64,000 bases of DNA from CAMFLJ01 sp965279255 (lineage in GTDB: Bacteria > Actinomycetota > Acidimicrobiia > Acidimicrobiales > Acidimicrobilacustridaceae): assembly GCA_965279255.1 (NCBI GenBank), contig OZ257146.1, positions 930,001-994,000 of the forward strand. The letters run 5' to 3'. This document shows positions 9,357 to 17,218 of the stretch, one piece after another. The number at the start of each line of letters is the position of its first letter. Within the stretch, counting starts at the first letter, position 1. Made by a program: the position numbers and the translations under genes. The notes beneath the pieces are model-generated. The model was given only the letters and a program-made list of their open reading frames with translations. It was not told the origin of the DNA and did no database searches.

Positions 9357-10016
9357 GTGGGGGAGCGCTCGCACCACCCGGACGACGAGAGCACCGACAC
9401 CTGGTACTGGATGGTGCGCGGCTTCGTCACCGTGGTGGTCGTGCTCGCCGCGCTCGGTGCACTCGCCATCTGGATCTGGCTGCGACCGCTGCGCGAGGGG
9501 CTGGCCCAGTCGTTCGGGCTGTGGCTGGCCTGCATGCTCCTCGTCGGTTGCGCCGTGCTGGTGTGGTCGCCCGAGCGGCGGCGCCGGGCCCCGGGCTCGC
9601 ACCGCGTCCGTGAGTGGCTGGTCGTCGGGACCCTCGTGGCGGTGTCGGGGCTGATGGCCCTCATCGGTGTGCTCGTCACCCGCGAGGATCGGCGACCGGC
9701 ACTGCGCGACATCGTCGACATGGCGGTGGAGGGCCAGCCGGTGACCTTCGAGCAGGAGACCTCGTGGGCCTACCAGCCCCGCTTCGTCGGTGGTCTCGGC
9801 AACAGCGACTGGAGCGTGTGCCGCACCTTCGTGGTGACCGGTCCGACGGGGCCGGTGGCCGAGCACGTCACCGTGGCGCTGGAGAACGAAGGGGTCGAGC
9901 TCGGGCCTCACCGACCCGGCGACGACACGCCCCGCTACGGCGAGGTGCGGGTCGAGGGCCAGGCCGGCGACCGGCTCGTGGTCTGTGTCGACGAGGTCGA
10001 CCCGGCCAACCGTTGA
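9357..10016 (+). CDS. membrane protein of unknown function
   Basis: 219 residues. Three hydrophobic segments lie at about 20-45, 52-70 and 88-108. An extracytoplasmic domain of about 110 residues follows, with two Cys residues (in SVCRTF and VVCVDE) that could form a disulfide. No family recognised. The GTG start follows TAGCTT by 7 nt. It is 19 nt after the frameshifted gene and may have been its partner. Confidence 0.65.
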   Translation: MGERSHHPDDESTDTWYWMVRGFVTVVVVLAALGALAIWIWLRPLREGLAQSFGLWLACMLLVGCAVLVWSPERRRRAPGSHRVREWLVVGTLVAVSGLMALIGVLVTREDRRPALRDIVDMAVEGQPVTFEQETSWAYQPRFVGGLGNSDWSVCRTFVVTGPTGPVAEHVTVALENEGVELGPHRPGDDTPRYGEVRVEGQAGDRLVVCVDEVDPANR

Positions 10017-10108
10017 GCACGGCGACCCTCGGCGCGTGAGTGGTCACCGGACGTGCCCGACTCCTTGGTAGGTTCAGGTGGGACGGGAGACCTGATGGAG
10101 GCCCCGCA

Positions 10109-11206
10109 ATGACGATCGATACGAGAGTCACGACCAAGCGCACCCTCGCGACCCTCTCCCATGCGATCGAGGAGCTGGCGTGGGCTGCCGGCCCCGACGC
10201 CGTGCTCATCTCCTTGTTCCAGCGGGGGAGCTACTTCGGTCGGATGGCCGACCGGTACGCGTCGCTCGCCGCGAGAGGGGTCACCGTGATCGTGGCCCAC
10301 GCCGACGGTGGGCCCGAGGCCGCCGAGGCGCCCGGGGTCCATCGCGTGATCCTGGCCGACGACGACCCACTGGTCGCCCAGTGGTCGGCGGTCGTGGTCA
10401 CCCCGGCGATGGCGGCGGCGATCCGGGGGCTCGACCTCCAGGACTTCGACCCGCACGAGGACGACCTCGAGTCCGGTCGCCGGTTCGCCGCCGACTGGGT
10501 CTTCGACAGGGAGGCCGCGTCCGAGCAAGCCTCGGAGTTGCTCGACGCGCTCGCGGACGCCTTGCCCGCGGAGGTGGTCGACGTGGTCAGGTCGTCGATC
10601 GACACTGCGCGCAATTCGCCGACCACCGTGCCCGAGGCCAGCCTGGCGTCCGCCGCCCGCGTCCTGGTCGAGCGGCTCGACCGCACCCAGCGGGAGCTCA
10701 CGGTGATGCGGGGCCGGCTGGCGGCCGAGACGGAGGCCGCGACGCGCGACCCCCTGACCGGCCTCTTGAACCGCGAGGGTCTCGAGCGGTGGCTCGGCGG
10801 ACCCGACACCGACGGGCTGCCGATGCCTCCGATGGGCGTGGTCCTGCTCGACCTCGACGGGTTCAAGCTGGTCAACGACACCATGGGCCATCTCGCGGGC
10901 GACCGTCTGCTCCGGGCCGTGGCCATCGCGCTGCTGGAGTCCACCCGTCCGGGCGACGTCGCCAGCCGGTGGGGAGGGGACGAGTTCGTCGTGCTGTGCC
11001 CCGGAACGACCGACGACGAGCTGGCGGCGATCGCCGCCCGACTGATCGAGGCGATCTCGGCGGTCGAGGTCGACGGTGCCTGCGTCGGGGCGTCGGCCGG
11101 GCTCCAGACCTGCTCGGTTCGGCCCTTGCCGCTGGCCCGAGCCGACGCTGCGTTGTACGCCGCCAAGGCGGCGGGAGGGGGCCAGGCGGCGATCGCCACG
11201 GCGTGA
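10109..11206 (+). CDS. DICT-domain diguanylate cyclase
   Basis: 365 residues. Residues 10-135 resemble the DICT sensory domain (LSHAIEELAW, then LFQRGSYFGRMADRY), a module tied to light, redox or other signalling in actinobacteria and cyanobacteria. A helical linker follows, then a GGDEF domain at 205-365 starting with DPLTGLLNR (214-222). The catalytic loop is GGDEF (289-293). An RPGD inhibitory-site motif (280-283) lies five residues before it, so c-di-GMP feedback inhibition is expected. GGAGG lies 7 nt before the ATG. TAGGTT near 10070 is the probable -10. Confidence 0.85.
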   Translation: MTIDTRVTTKRTLATLSHAIEELAWAAGPDAVLISLFQRGSYFGRMADRYASLAARGVTVIVAHADGGPEAAEAPGVHRVILADDDPLVAQWSAVVVTPAMAAAIRGLDLQDFDPHEDDLESGRRFAADWVFDREAASEQASELLDALADALPAEVVDVVRSSIDTARNSPTTVPEASLASAARVLVERLDRTQRELTVMRGRLAAETEAATRDPLTGLLNREGLERWLGGPDTDGLPMPPMGVVLLDLDGFKLVNDTMGHLAGDRLLRAVAIALLESTRPGDVASRWGGDEFVVLCPGTTDDELAAIAARLIEAISAVEVDGACVGASAGLQTCSVRPLPLARADAALYAAKAAGGGQAAIATA

Positions 11207-11301
11207 GCCATCGGGTCGCGTTCCCTGGCCTCGGCAGGGTCTCGGGGCTACCCTCACACAGCGGCGGTCGGGGGGTCGACGCCACACACGGAGGCTCGGT
11301 G

Positions 11302-12171
11302 ATGCGTCCGACTCGTTCGACGGCAGGCCGGGCGTCGCGGCTCGGTGGGGTCCTCCTCGCGGTCGTGGTGCTCTTCCTCGTCGGCTGCAGCTCGTCCGAT
11401 TCGACGACCGCGTCGTCCGAGACGACGGCTGCGCCTGACCCTTCCGGGCCCACCATCGCCATCGACCCGGCGGCGGGCCTCACCACCCTGCAGCCGGTGA
11501 CGATCAGTGGCAACGGCTTCCCTGCGTCGGCACAGGTCGGCATCCTCCAGTGCGCGGCAGGAGGGCATGAGGAGGCCACGTGTGACAACGCGGAGGTGGC
11601 GGTCGTACAGGCCGATGGCAGGGGTGTGTTCACACTCGGCCTCCGCGTGCGCGGCGCCATCGCCACCGCCTCTGGTGTCGTCGACTGCAGCACGGCGGGG
11701 GCGTGTGACGTCGTGGCCGGGGTGGTGCCCGACGCCGCTCCGTTCGCCTCGGTGGCCGTGGTGGTCGCCCGTTCGACGGAGTCCGGGCCGTTCCCGGTGC
11801 CCGGCTGCCCGTCGCCCTTCGCGCCCATCGGCTACGTCAGGCGGGCGGTCGATGTCCCCGACCTGCCGCCGAACGTCACCGGGACGGCAGAGCCCTACGT
11901 CGACGCCGGCGCCGCGGTGGCGATCGTCCCCGACGGCGATGGTTTGCTGCTCACGGTGTCGTACGGCGGAGCGGTGCGACAGTTCACCACCGCGCCGCAC
12001 TCGCTCGGGGGGAACTACGACCGCTCGCCGGGCCCGAGCGACACGCGGTACGGGCCGGTGTCGATCGTGACCGGTGACGACGGGGCGGTCTTCGTGGTCC
12101 TCGCCCAGAACGACAGCGGTGACTACACCCGCGTCGGGTGGCGGTTCGATGATCCGTGCGCGGCGCCCTGA
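11302..12171 (+). CDS. lipoprotein with a neocarzinostatin-like domain
   Basis: 289 residues with a lipoprotein signal: a hydrophobic core and lipobox LVGC, lipidated Cys29. After a Ser/Thr linker, residues ~50-155 resemble the neocarzinostatin/macromomycin apoprotein fold (IDPAAGLTTLQPVTISG, then ILQCAAGG, TCDNAEV, VDCSTAGACDV), with paired cysteines. The C-terminal ~130 residues form a second, unnamed domain ending in GDYTRVGWRFDDPC. The fold binds enediyne chromophores in Streptomyces; no enediyne genes are here, so only a secreted binding role is inferred. GGAGG lies 8 nt before the ATG. Paralogue of the next gene. Confidence 0.75.
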   Translation: MRPTRSTAGRASRLGGVLLAVVVLFLVGCSSSDSTTASSETTAAPDPSGPTIAIDPAAGLTTLQPVTISGNGFPASAQVGILQCAAGGHEEATCDNAEVAVVQADGRGVFTLGLRVRGAIATASGVVDCSTAGACDVVAGVVPDAAPFASVAVVVARSTESGPFPVPGCPSPFAPIGYVRRAVDVPDLPPNVTGTAEPYVDAGAAVAIVPDGDGLLLTVSYGGAVRQFTTAPHSLGGNYDRSPGPSDTRYGPVSIVTGDDGAVFVVLAQNDSGDYTRVGWRFDDPCAAP

Positions 12172-12268
12172 CGGCGCCCCTCGGAGCCGGGCGTCGACCG
12201 GGCCACGGGACTACCGTGCGCGTGACGGGGTCGGCCGCGGGGCCAACCCGGGTGCGGGGGTTCGATCC

Positions 12269-13156
12269 ATGGGCGTGACCGGTTCGACGACAGGCAGGGC
12301 GGGGCGTCTCGGTGCGGTGGCGCTGGCAGCCGCCGCGCTCGTGGTTGCGCTGGTGCCCGTCGGCGCGGCCTCCGCGGGCGTCAGCGCACCGGAGGTGACC
12401 ATCACCCCGGCGACCGGCCTCACCGACCATCAGGAGGTGACGGTGTCGGGCACCGGCTTCCCGGGCTCGGTGGAGCTCACCGTGCTCCAGTGCGAGACAG
12501 GCGCCACGACCTTCGAGCAGTGCGACAACAGCTGGGTCTACTGGGCCGACGTCGACGCTGGGGGCTCGTTCTCCACGACCGTCGCCTTGCGGCAGACCAT
12601 CGCCGTGCAGGGGGGACCGCTCGACTGCTCGGTGGCGGGGGCGTGCGTGATCGGCGCCGGGGTCATGCCGAACTGGTCGCCGTTCGCCACGGTGCCGCTC
12701 GAGGTCGCGTCCTTCGCACCGTCGACCCTCCCGGCGGTGGCGGCGCCCGACTGCCCGTCGCCCTACGTGCCCTACGGTTACTTCCGCGGGGCGGTCGATG
12801 TCCCCGAGTTCGTGCCGGGCCTCAACGGCACGTTGGTGCCCTACGCCGAGACCGGAGCCACGGTCGACATCCGTCAGGACGGTGATGTCCTGCTGCTCAC
12901 GGTCGTGCTCGACGGGGTGACCCGCGAGCTCACCACCGGTGGCCTGACGTTCGGCGGCGACTACAACCGCACCCCGGGCCCGAGCGACACACCGTTCGGG
13001 GCGGTCGGCATCCTCTACGCCGACGACGGCGCGGTCTACGTCACCCTCGCCCAGAACAACAGCGGTGACTACACCCGCTTCGGCTGGCGCTTCGACGACC
13101 CGTGCCTGCTGAAGGCGATCGCCGCCGTGGGCGTCTCGCCTGCCTTCACGGGCTGA
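12269..13156 (+). CDS. secreted neocarzinostatin-like protein, paralogue of the preceding lipoprotein
   Basis: 295 residues with a Sec signal peptide (hydrophobic core ~14-32, cleavage probably after GAASA) and no lipobox. The same two domains follow: an apoprotein-like domain (ITPATGLTDHQEVTVSG, LQCETG, LDCSVAGACV) and a C-terminal domain ending GDYTRFGWRFDDPC. The two genes are similar along their whole length, so they arose by tandem duplication; one product is membrane-anchored and the other released. No ribosome-binding site is obvious. TACCGT near 12212 may be the -10. Confidence 0.72.
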   Translation: MGVTGSTTGRAGRLGAVALAAAALVVALVPVGAASAGVSAPEVTITPATGLTDHQEVTVSGTGFPGSVELTVLQCETGATTFEQCDNSWVYWADVDAGGSFSTTVALRQTIAVQGGPLDCSVAGACVIGAGVMPNWSPFATVPLEVASFAPSTLPAVAAPDCPSPYVPYGYFRGAVDVPEFVPGLNGTLVPYAETGATVDIRQDGDVLLLTVVLDGVTRELTTGGLTFGGDYNRTPGPSDTPFGAVGILYADDGAVYVTLAQNNSGDYTRFGWRFDDPCLLKAIAAVGVSPAFTG

Positions 13157-13177
13157 GGGCGCCCATGAGACGGTGCG

Positions 13178-13591
13178 TCAATGGTCGTCGGGGGTGGGCA
13201 CCGGCTCGAGGTCGAGAGCGACGGCAGCCAGCACCTGGCGCGGGTCGAGCGTGAGGTAGCGGACGGGGGAGGGGAGGCGGGTCGCCGCGGCCAGGTGGAT
13301 GGCGTCGACGACCCGCAGCCCGAAGTCGGTGCCGATCTCGGCGGCGCGCGACAGGCAGCGCTCGTCGACGGGCACCACGTGGAAGGCGTCCCAGTCGGCG
13401 TGGAAGAGGCGGGTGAGGTGCTCGGCCTGGCGCCGGCTGGTGGCGAGGCGGCCGAGGAGGATGGTGGCCTCGCACCGCACGAGCTCCGACGCGCACCACA
13501 CCGGGTCGGCGTCCATGAGGGCGGTGACCTCGGCGCTCTGGGGCTCGTCGACGTAGCGCTTCACCAGGGCACTGGTGTCGATCGCCAGCAT
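13178..13591 (-). CDS. vapC: PIN-domain toxin, VapC-like
   Basis: 137 residues. Acidic PIN residues are in place: Asp5 in LAIDTSALVK, a Glu in LVRCEATI and an Asp in LRVVDAIHLAAA. The family cleaves specific RNAs, often tRNA or rRNA, when not bound by antitoxin. Its ATG shares one base with the stop codon of the antitoxin gene (TGATG), so translation is coupled. Confidence 0.88.
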   Translation of the reverse strand: MLAIDTSALVKRYVDEPQSAEVTALMDADPVWCASELVRCEATILLGRLATSRRQAEHLTRLFHADWDAFHVVPVDERCLSRAAEIGTDFGLRVVDAIHLAAATRLPSPVRYLTLDPRQVLAAVALDLEPVPTPDDH

Positions 13592-13857
13592 CAGCGGACC
13601 TTCCGCAGCTCGACGTCGGAGCGGGCGTCGACGGGCATGCGCTCGCGCTCGACCGCGGCGGTCGATGCGCGGACTCGGGGCGCCACGACGGCTCCGTGGG
13701 CGATGAGCTCGGCCAGGCCGAGCTCGCGGTCGCCGCCGATGGGGCCGAGCACGGCGACCGGGCGGCCCGACTGGGTGATCACGATGGCCTCGCCGGCGGC
13801 GGCCCGCCTCACGAACCCCGACAGGCCCGCCCTCAGCTCCCGAACCCCGATCTCCAT
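13591..13857 (-). CDS. vapB: Phd/YefM-type antitoxin (VapB partner)
   Basis: 88 residues. The N-terminal ~55 residues fit the Phd/YefM DNA-binding fold (VRELRAGLSGFVRRAAAGE, then VITQSGRPVAVLGP). The C-terminal part is charged and likely wraps the toxin. TACGGT precedes the ATG by 6 nt, giving a leaderless operon. Antitoxins of this kind usually autoregulate with their toxin. Confidence 0.88.
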   Translation of the reverse strand: MEIGVRELRAGLSGFVRRAAAGEAIVITQSGRPVAVLGPIGGDRELGLAELIAHGAVVAPRVRASTAAVERERMPVDARSDVELRKVR

Positions 13858-13928
13858 GGGGGCACCGTAGCCCGCTCATGTGGACACATGTGTACACAAG
13901 ATGGGTTGCGGGGGTCGGGGCCGACCCC

Positions 13929-13934
13929 TACGGT
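13929..13934 (+). promoter_or_regulatory. -10 element of the acyl-CoA dehydrogenase gene
   Basis: TACGGT with a 7-nt spacer to ATG 13942. Confidence 0.45.
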
Positions 13935-13941
13935 CCCGCCC

Positions 13942-15057
13942 ATGAACTTCGCCTTTTCCGAGGAGCAGGAAGAGCTCCGCAACATCGTCCGTCAGTTCCT
14001 CGAGGCGAAGAGCCCCGAGTCCGCCGTCCGCGAGCAGATGGACACCGAGCGGGGCTTCGATCCCGTGGTGTGGTCGCAGATGGCCGAGCAGCTCGGCCTC
14101 CAGAGCCTGATCATCCCCGAGGAGTTCGGTGGTCAGGGCTACGGCTACGTCGAGCTGATCGTGGTGCTCGAGGAGATGGGCCGCGCCCTGCTGTGCGCCC
14201 CGTTCTTCTCCACCGTGGTGCTCGCCACCAACACCCTGCTCGTCGCCGACGACGCCGCGGCCAACGCCGCCATCCTCCCGGGCATCGCCTCCGGCGAGAC
14301 CATCGCCACCCTCGCCATCACCGAGCCCAACGGCAAGTGGGACGAGAGCGGCATCGAGGCCACCGCCACCAACGACGGCGGCACCTGGAAGCTCGACGGC
14401 ACCAAGTCCTACGTGATCGACGGCGCCACCGCCGACGTCATCATCGTGGCGGCCCGCACCGCGGCCGGCATCAGCCTGTTCTCGGTCGCCGGCGACGCCG
14501 CGGGCCTCACCCGCACCCCGCTGTCCACCATGGACCAGACCCGCAAGCAGGCCAAGCTCGACCTGGCCGGCGTCGAGGGCACGCTCATCGGCACCGACGG
14601 TGCCGGCTGGGACACCCTCTCCACCGTCCTCGACCTCGCTGCCGTCGGCCTCGCCGCCGAGCAGGTCGGTGGCGCCCAGTGGTGCCTCGAGACCGCGGTG
14701 CAGTACGCCAAGGACCGCGTGCAGTTCGGCCGCCCGATCGGCTCGTTCCAGGCCATCAAGCACAAGTGCGCCGACATGCTGCTCGAGGTCGAGTCGGCCA
14801 AGTCCGCCGCCTACTACGCCGGCTGGTGCGCTTCCGAGCGCAACGACGAGCTCCCCGCCGTGGCCTCGCTGGCCAAGGCCTACTGCTCCGACGCCTACTT
14901 CCACGCCTCCGCCGAGAACATCCAGATCCATGGCGGCATCGGCTTCACCTGGGAGCACCCGGCGCACCTGTACTTCAAGCGGGCCAAGTCGTCCGAGCTG
15001 CTGTTCGGCGATCCGAGCTACCACCGTGAGCTCCTCGCCCAGCGCATCGGCATCTAG
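13942..15057 (+). CDS. acyl-CoA dehydrogenase
   Basis: 371 residues, a FAD flavoprotein of the acyl-CoA dehydrogenase family. The N-terminal helical domain begins MNFAFSEEQEELR. The middle strand domain has LAITEPNGKW, and the C-terminal helical domain has DRVQFGRPIGSFQAIKH and IQIHGGIGFTWEH. It probably oxidises an acyl-CoA in fatty-acid, sterol or amino-acid degradation; chain specificity cannot be told. Divergent from the toxin-antitoxin operon. Confidence 0.9.
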   Translation: MNFAFSEEQEELRNIVRQFLEAKSPESAVREQMDTERGFDPVVWSQMAEQLGLQSLIIPEEFGGQGYGYVELIVVLEEMGRALLCAPFFSTVVLATNTLLVADDAAANAAILPGIASGETIATLAITEPNGKWDESGIEATATNDGGTWKLDGTKSYVIDGATADVIIVAARTAAGISLFSVAGDAAGLTRTPLSTMDQTRKQAKLDLAGVEGTLIGTDGAGWDTLSTVLDLAAVGLAAEQVGGAQWCLETAVQYAKDRVQFGRPIGSFQAIKHKCADMLLEVESAKSAAYYAGWCASERNDELPAVASLAKAYCSDAYFHASAENIQIHGGIGFTWEHPAHLYFKRAKSSELLFGDPSYHRELLAQRIGI

Positions 15058-15087
15058 TCCGACGTTGGTTTCCCTGACGGGACGGCC

Positions 15088-15558
15088 GTGATCGTCTTCA
15101 TCGTCATCACGGCCGTCCTCGTCGTGGCCCTCGCCCTCGTGGCGGTGGGCCGCGTGACGTGGCGGCTCGAGGCCCAGGCCCCGCCGTCGGTCTACGCCGT
15201 CGACGAGGCCGTCGAGTTCGTGGCCGATCGTCTGCCCGACAACGTCACCGCGGAGCTCAGCTTCGACGACGTCCGCGAGATCCTGCAGTGGCACATCGAG
15301 TACCTCGCCGATCGCGGGGTGGCGGTGGGCAAGGGCGACGACCGGCTGGTGGCCGGCCCCCTGGTCGCGGCCGAGGACGACGCCCTCGCCTACGTGCTCG
15401 GCAAGGCCGCCGAGGCCGAGATCGAGGTCGACGACGTGTGGGTCGTGCAGGTGCTCGACGCCAACGAGGAGTACCTCGAGGCGATCGGTGCCATCGGCCC
15501 GGTGATCGCCGCGGCTGACGACGCCGAGACCGGCACCGATCCGGACCCTCAGCCGTAG
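15088..15558 (+). CDS. membrane-anchored protein of unknown function
   Basis: 156 residues with an N-terminal hydrophobic segment (residues 2-22), then an acidic soluble domain (SFDDVREILQWHIEYL; DALAYVLGKAAEAE). No family recognised. The GTG start is 30 nt after the dehydrogenase stop, so it may be co-transcribed with it. Confidence 0.65.
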   Translation: MIVFIVITAVLVVALALVAVGRVTWRLEAQAPPSVYAVDEAVEFVADRLPDNVTAELSFDDVREILQWHIEYLADRGVAVGKGDDRLVAGPLVAAEDDALAYVLGKAAEAEIEVDDVWVVQVLDANEEYLEAIGAIGPVIAAADDAETGTDPDPQP

Positions 15559-15641
15559 CAATCCGTTCACGAAAACCTCCACCGCGCGACCGCCCGACTT
15601 CGGCATACTGGGCAGACCAAGGAAAGGAGGTGGTCCACAAG

Positions 15642-15686
15642 ATGAACGATGGTTGTTGTGGGACCTTGGAGGTGGCTGGCCGCTAG
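15642..15686 (+). CDS. 14-codon leader peptide with tandem cysteines
   Basis: ATG to TAG encodes MNDGCCGTLEVAGR. The ATG is 11 nt after GGAGG. Tandem Cys codons 5-6 and the overlap of codons 10-13 with one arm of the competing helices suggest a leader peptide whose translation changes RNA folding. The stop codon lies in a small GCCGC/GCGGC hairpin (15679-15692). It could instead be a functional micropeptide. Confidence 0.45.
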   Translation: MNDGCCGTLEVAGR

Positions 15687-15820
15687 CGCGGCAAGCTGGG
15701 CCGGCTGGTGAATCCAAACCAGCCACCGCCGACAACGACGGCCGGAACTGGTCCCGTCCGGTGAACCCCTCTCGAGGGCGAAAACGTCGCCTCGGTTTTC
15801 CTGTTCAGCACTCTTCTGTG

Positions 15821-15852
15821 AAGGGGAGGTCCACTCCGGTGGGCCTCCCCTT
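15821..15852 (+). terminator. strong hairpin with a TCCG tetraloop
   Basis: AAGGGGAGG pairs with CCTCCCCTT, then a T-G wobble, then CCAC/GTGG around TCCG: 14 pairs in all. No T-run follows, as is common for actinobacterial terminators. It lies 144 nt before the oxidoreductase start. Confidence 0.6.
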
Positions 15853-15922
15853 CTCGCGTCTCCGGTGGCGTCTCGACCGCATCCCTGGCAGCGAGCCCGC
15901 CGAGGGCGTGGCCGATGATGCG

Positions 15923-15939
15923 GGATTACGGTGTAATCC
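15923..15939. promoter_or_regulatory. inverted repeat upstream of the oxidoreductase gene
   Basis: GGATTAC-GGT-GTAATCC, perfect 7-bp arms, 57 nt before the ATG at 15997. A candidate operator in an otherwise very GC-rich stretch. Confidence 0.4.
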
Positions 15940-15996
15940 GTCGCGCCGGGCGCCGGTGGAAGCCGGTCGCGGGGCGCACGAGACGAGGGGGACGAG

Positions 15997-16971
15997 ATGC
16001 GGGCATGGCAGGTGCAGGGCACGGGCGAGCCGACCGAGGTGCTCCACCAGGTGGAGCTGGAGGTGCCGGAACCGGGGCCGGGGCAGCTCCGCATCCGCGT
16101 GACGGCGGCCGGCCTCGGGCTGCCCGACGTGCTGATGTGCCGCGGCACCTATCCGCTGACGCCCCCGCTGCCGTTCACGCCCGGCCAGGAGGTCACGGGG
16201 GTCGTGACCGCCGTGGGCGAGGGCGTGAGCCGATCGGTCGGCGACAAGGTCATGGGCGTCACCGTCTTCTACTTCGGGCATGGCTCCTTCGCCGAGGAGT
16301 GCCTGGTGCAGGATGCCACGGTCTACCCGGTACCGGTCGGGCTCACCGACGAGGAGGCTGCCGGGTTCTGGATCCCGCACATCACTGCGTGGACCGGGCT
16401 GGTCGAGCGGGCGCGGATCATCCCGGGGGAGAGCCTCGTCGTGCTCGGTGCCGCAGGTGGCAGCGGCATCGCCGCCGTGCAGCTCGGGCGGGCCCTCGGG
16501 GCACGGGTGGTGGCGGTGGTGAGCGACGAGGCCAAGGCCGAGTTCTGCCTCGAGCTCGGGGCCGACGTCGCCGTCGTGCACGGCGGAGAACCTCTGGCCC
16601 CGCGCCTGCGGGAGGCCACCGGGGGTGGGGTCGACGTGATCTTCGATCCGGTCGGCGGCGAACTGGCCGAGGACGCCATCACCGCGCTGGCCCGCAACGG
16701 GCGCTTCCTCGCCATCGGGTTCGCCAGCGGTCGGTGGCCGGTCATCGAGGCGCACGACCTCGTCGTCACCAACACCTCGTTCCTGGGGGTGATCGCCGGC
16801 GGCCAGACCCCCGAGGAGCTCGAGGAGATCCACGCGGGGCTCTCCTCGCTGATCGCCGAGGGGCGACTGCGCAACGCGGTCACCGCCACGTTCGGGTTCG
16901 ACGAGCTGCCCGTGGCCCTCCAGTCGATCGCCGACCGGGCGGTCATCGGCAAGCTGGTGCTCGTGGGCTGA
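15997..16971 (+). CDS. zinc-free quinone oxidoreductase, MDR superfamily
   Basis: 324 residues. The N-terminal GroES-like domain has VTAAGLGLPDVLMCRGTYP and PFTPGQEVTGVVTAVGEGV. The Rossmann domain has VLGAAGGSGIAAVQLGRALG. Zinc-binding cysteines of alcohol dehydrogenases are absent, which fits NADPH:quinone reductases and enoyl reductases. GAGGGGG lies about 5 nt before the ATG. The inverted repeat at 15923 and the leader at 15617 lie upstream. Confidence 0.88.
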   Translation: MRAWQVQGTGEPTEVLHQVELEVPEPGPGQLRIRVTAAGLGLPDVLMCRGTYPLTPPLPFTPGQEVTGVVTAVGEGVSRSVGDKVMGVTVFYFGHGSFAEECLVQDATVYPVPVGLTDEEAAGFWIPHITAWTGLVERARIIPGESLVVLGAAGGSGIAAVQLGRALGARVVAVVSDEAKAEFCLELGADVAVVHGGEPLAPRLREATGGGVDVIFDPVGGELAEDAITALARNGRFLAIGFASGRWPVIEAHDLVVTNTSFLGVIAGGQTPEELEEIHAGLSSLIAEGRLRNAVTATFGFDELPVALQSIADRAVIGKLVLVG

Positions 16972-16980
16972 GGCGGCCCC

Positions 16981-16986
16981 TACGAT
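16981..16986 (+). promoter_or_regulatory. -10 element of the 16994 gene
   Basis: TACGAT with a 7-nt spacer to ATG 16994. The ATG at 16985 overlaps the hexamer. Confidence 0.4.
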
Positions 16987-16993
16987 GGCGGCC

Positions 16994-17212
16994 ATGCAAC
17001 GCCCGACGAAGTTCGAGCACCACCGCTGGGTGGGCGACAAGCGAAGCCAGGTCGTGTACGACGTCGACAACATCGACGATCCCTCGATCATCGAGGAGCT
17101 CATGGCGGCCGAGACCTACCTCGGGTTCGGCCCCGACGAGCTGAAGGAGGCTCGCAACCGCGGCTACAAGCCCTACAAGGGCAACGGCAGCGGGGCCGAG
17201 ACGGGGGAGTAG
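16994..17212 (+). CDS. small conserved acidic protein
   Basis: 72 residues (MQRPTKFEHHRWVGDK at the start), soluble and rich in charged and aromatic residues. No family recognised. The downstream ATG was chosen because a -10 hexamer covers the upstream one at 16985. It is 6 nt before the next gene and likely co-transcribed with it. Confidence 0.6.
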   Translation: MQRPTKFEHHRWVGDKRSQVVYDVDNIDDPSIIEELMAAETYLGFGPDELKEARNRGYKPYKGNGSGAETGE

Positions 17213-17218
17213 ACCCCC

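Larger units (their letters stand above)
15617..15852 (+). promoter_or_regulatory. structured leader RNA with a tiny reading frame and competing hairpins (attenuator-like)
   Basis: This fills most of the 438-nt gap before the oxidoreductase gene. AAAGGAGGTGGTCC (15623-15636) matches 13 of 14 bases of the complement of the usual 16S rRNA 3' end. Helices CCAA/TTGG (15617-15620 with 15666-15669) and GGTCC-ACAA/TTGT-GGACC (15632-15640 with 15656-15665) flank it. GGTGGCTGG (15671-15679) can pair with CCAGCCACC (15719-15727). Alternatively GGCTGGT (15703-15709) pairs with ACCAGCC (15718-15724); these two cannot coexist. A strong hairpin at 15821-15852 ends the unit. The layout is that of a translation-dependent attenuator; that function is inferred. 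Confidence 0.5.

Noticed and set aside
12195..12275. A tRNA-like GGTTCGATCC stretch
   Set aside because: No acceptor stem, D-arm or anticodon arm can be built around it; it lies just before a signal-peptide gene.
11302..13156. An enediyne antibiotic resistance/biosynthesis locus
   Set aside because: Only the apoprotein-like domain is present; no polyketide synthase or tailoring genes are nearby.
13591..13857. A MazE/AbrB-type antitoxin
   Set aside because: The VRELRAGLSGFV pattern fits Phd/YefM better than AbrB.
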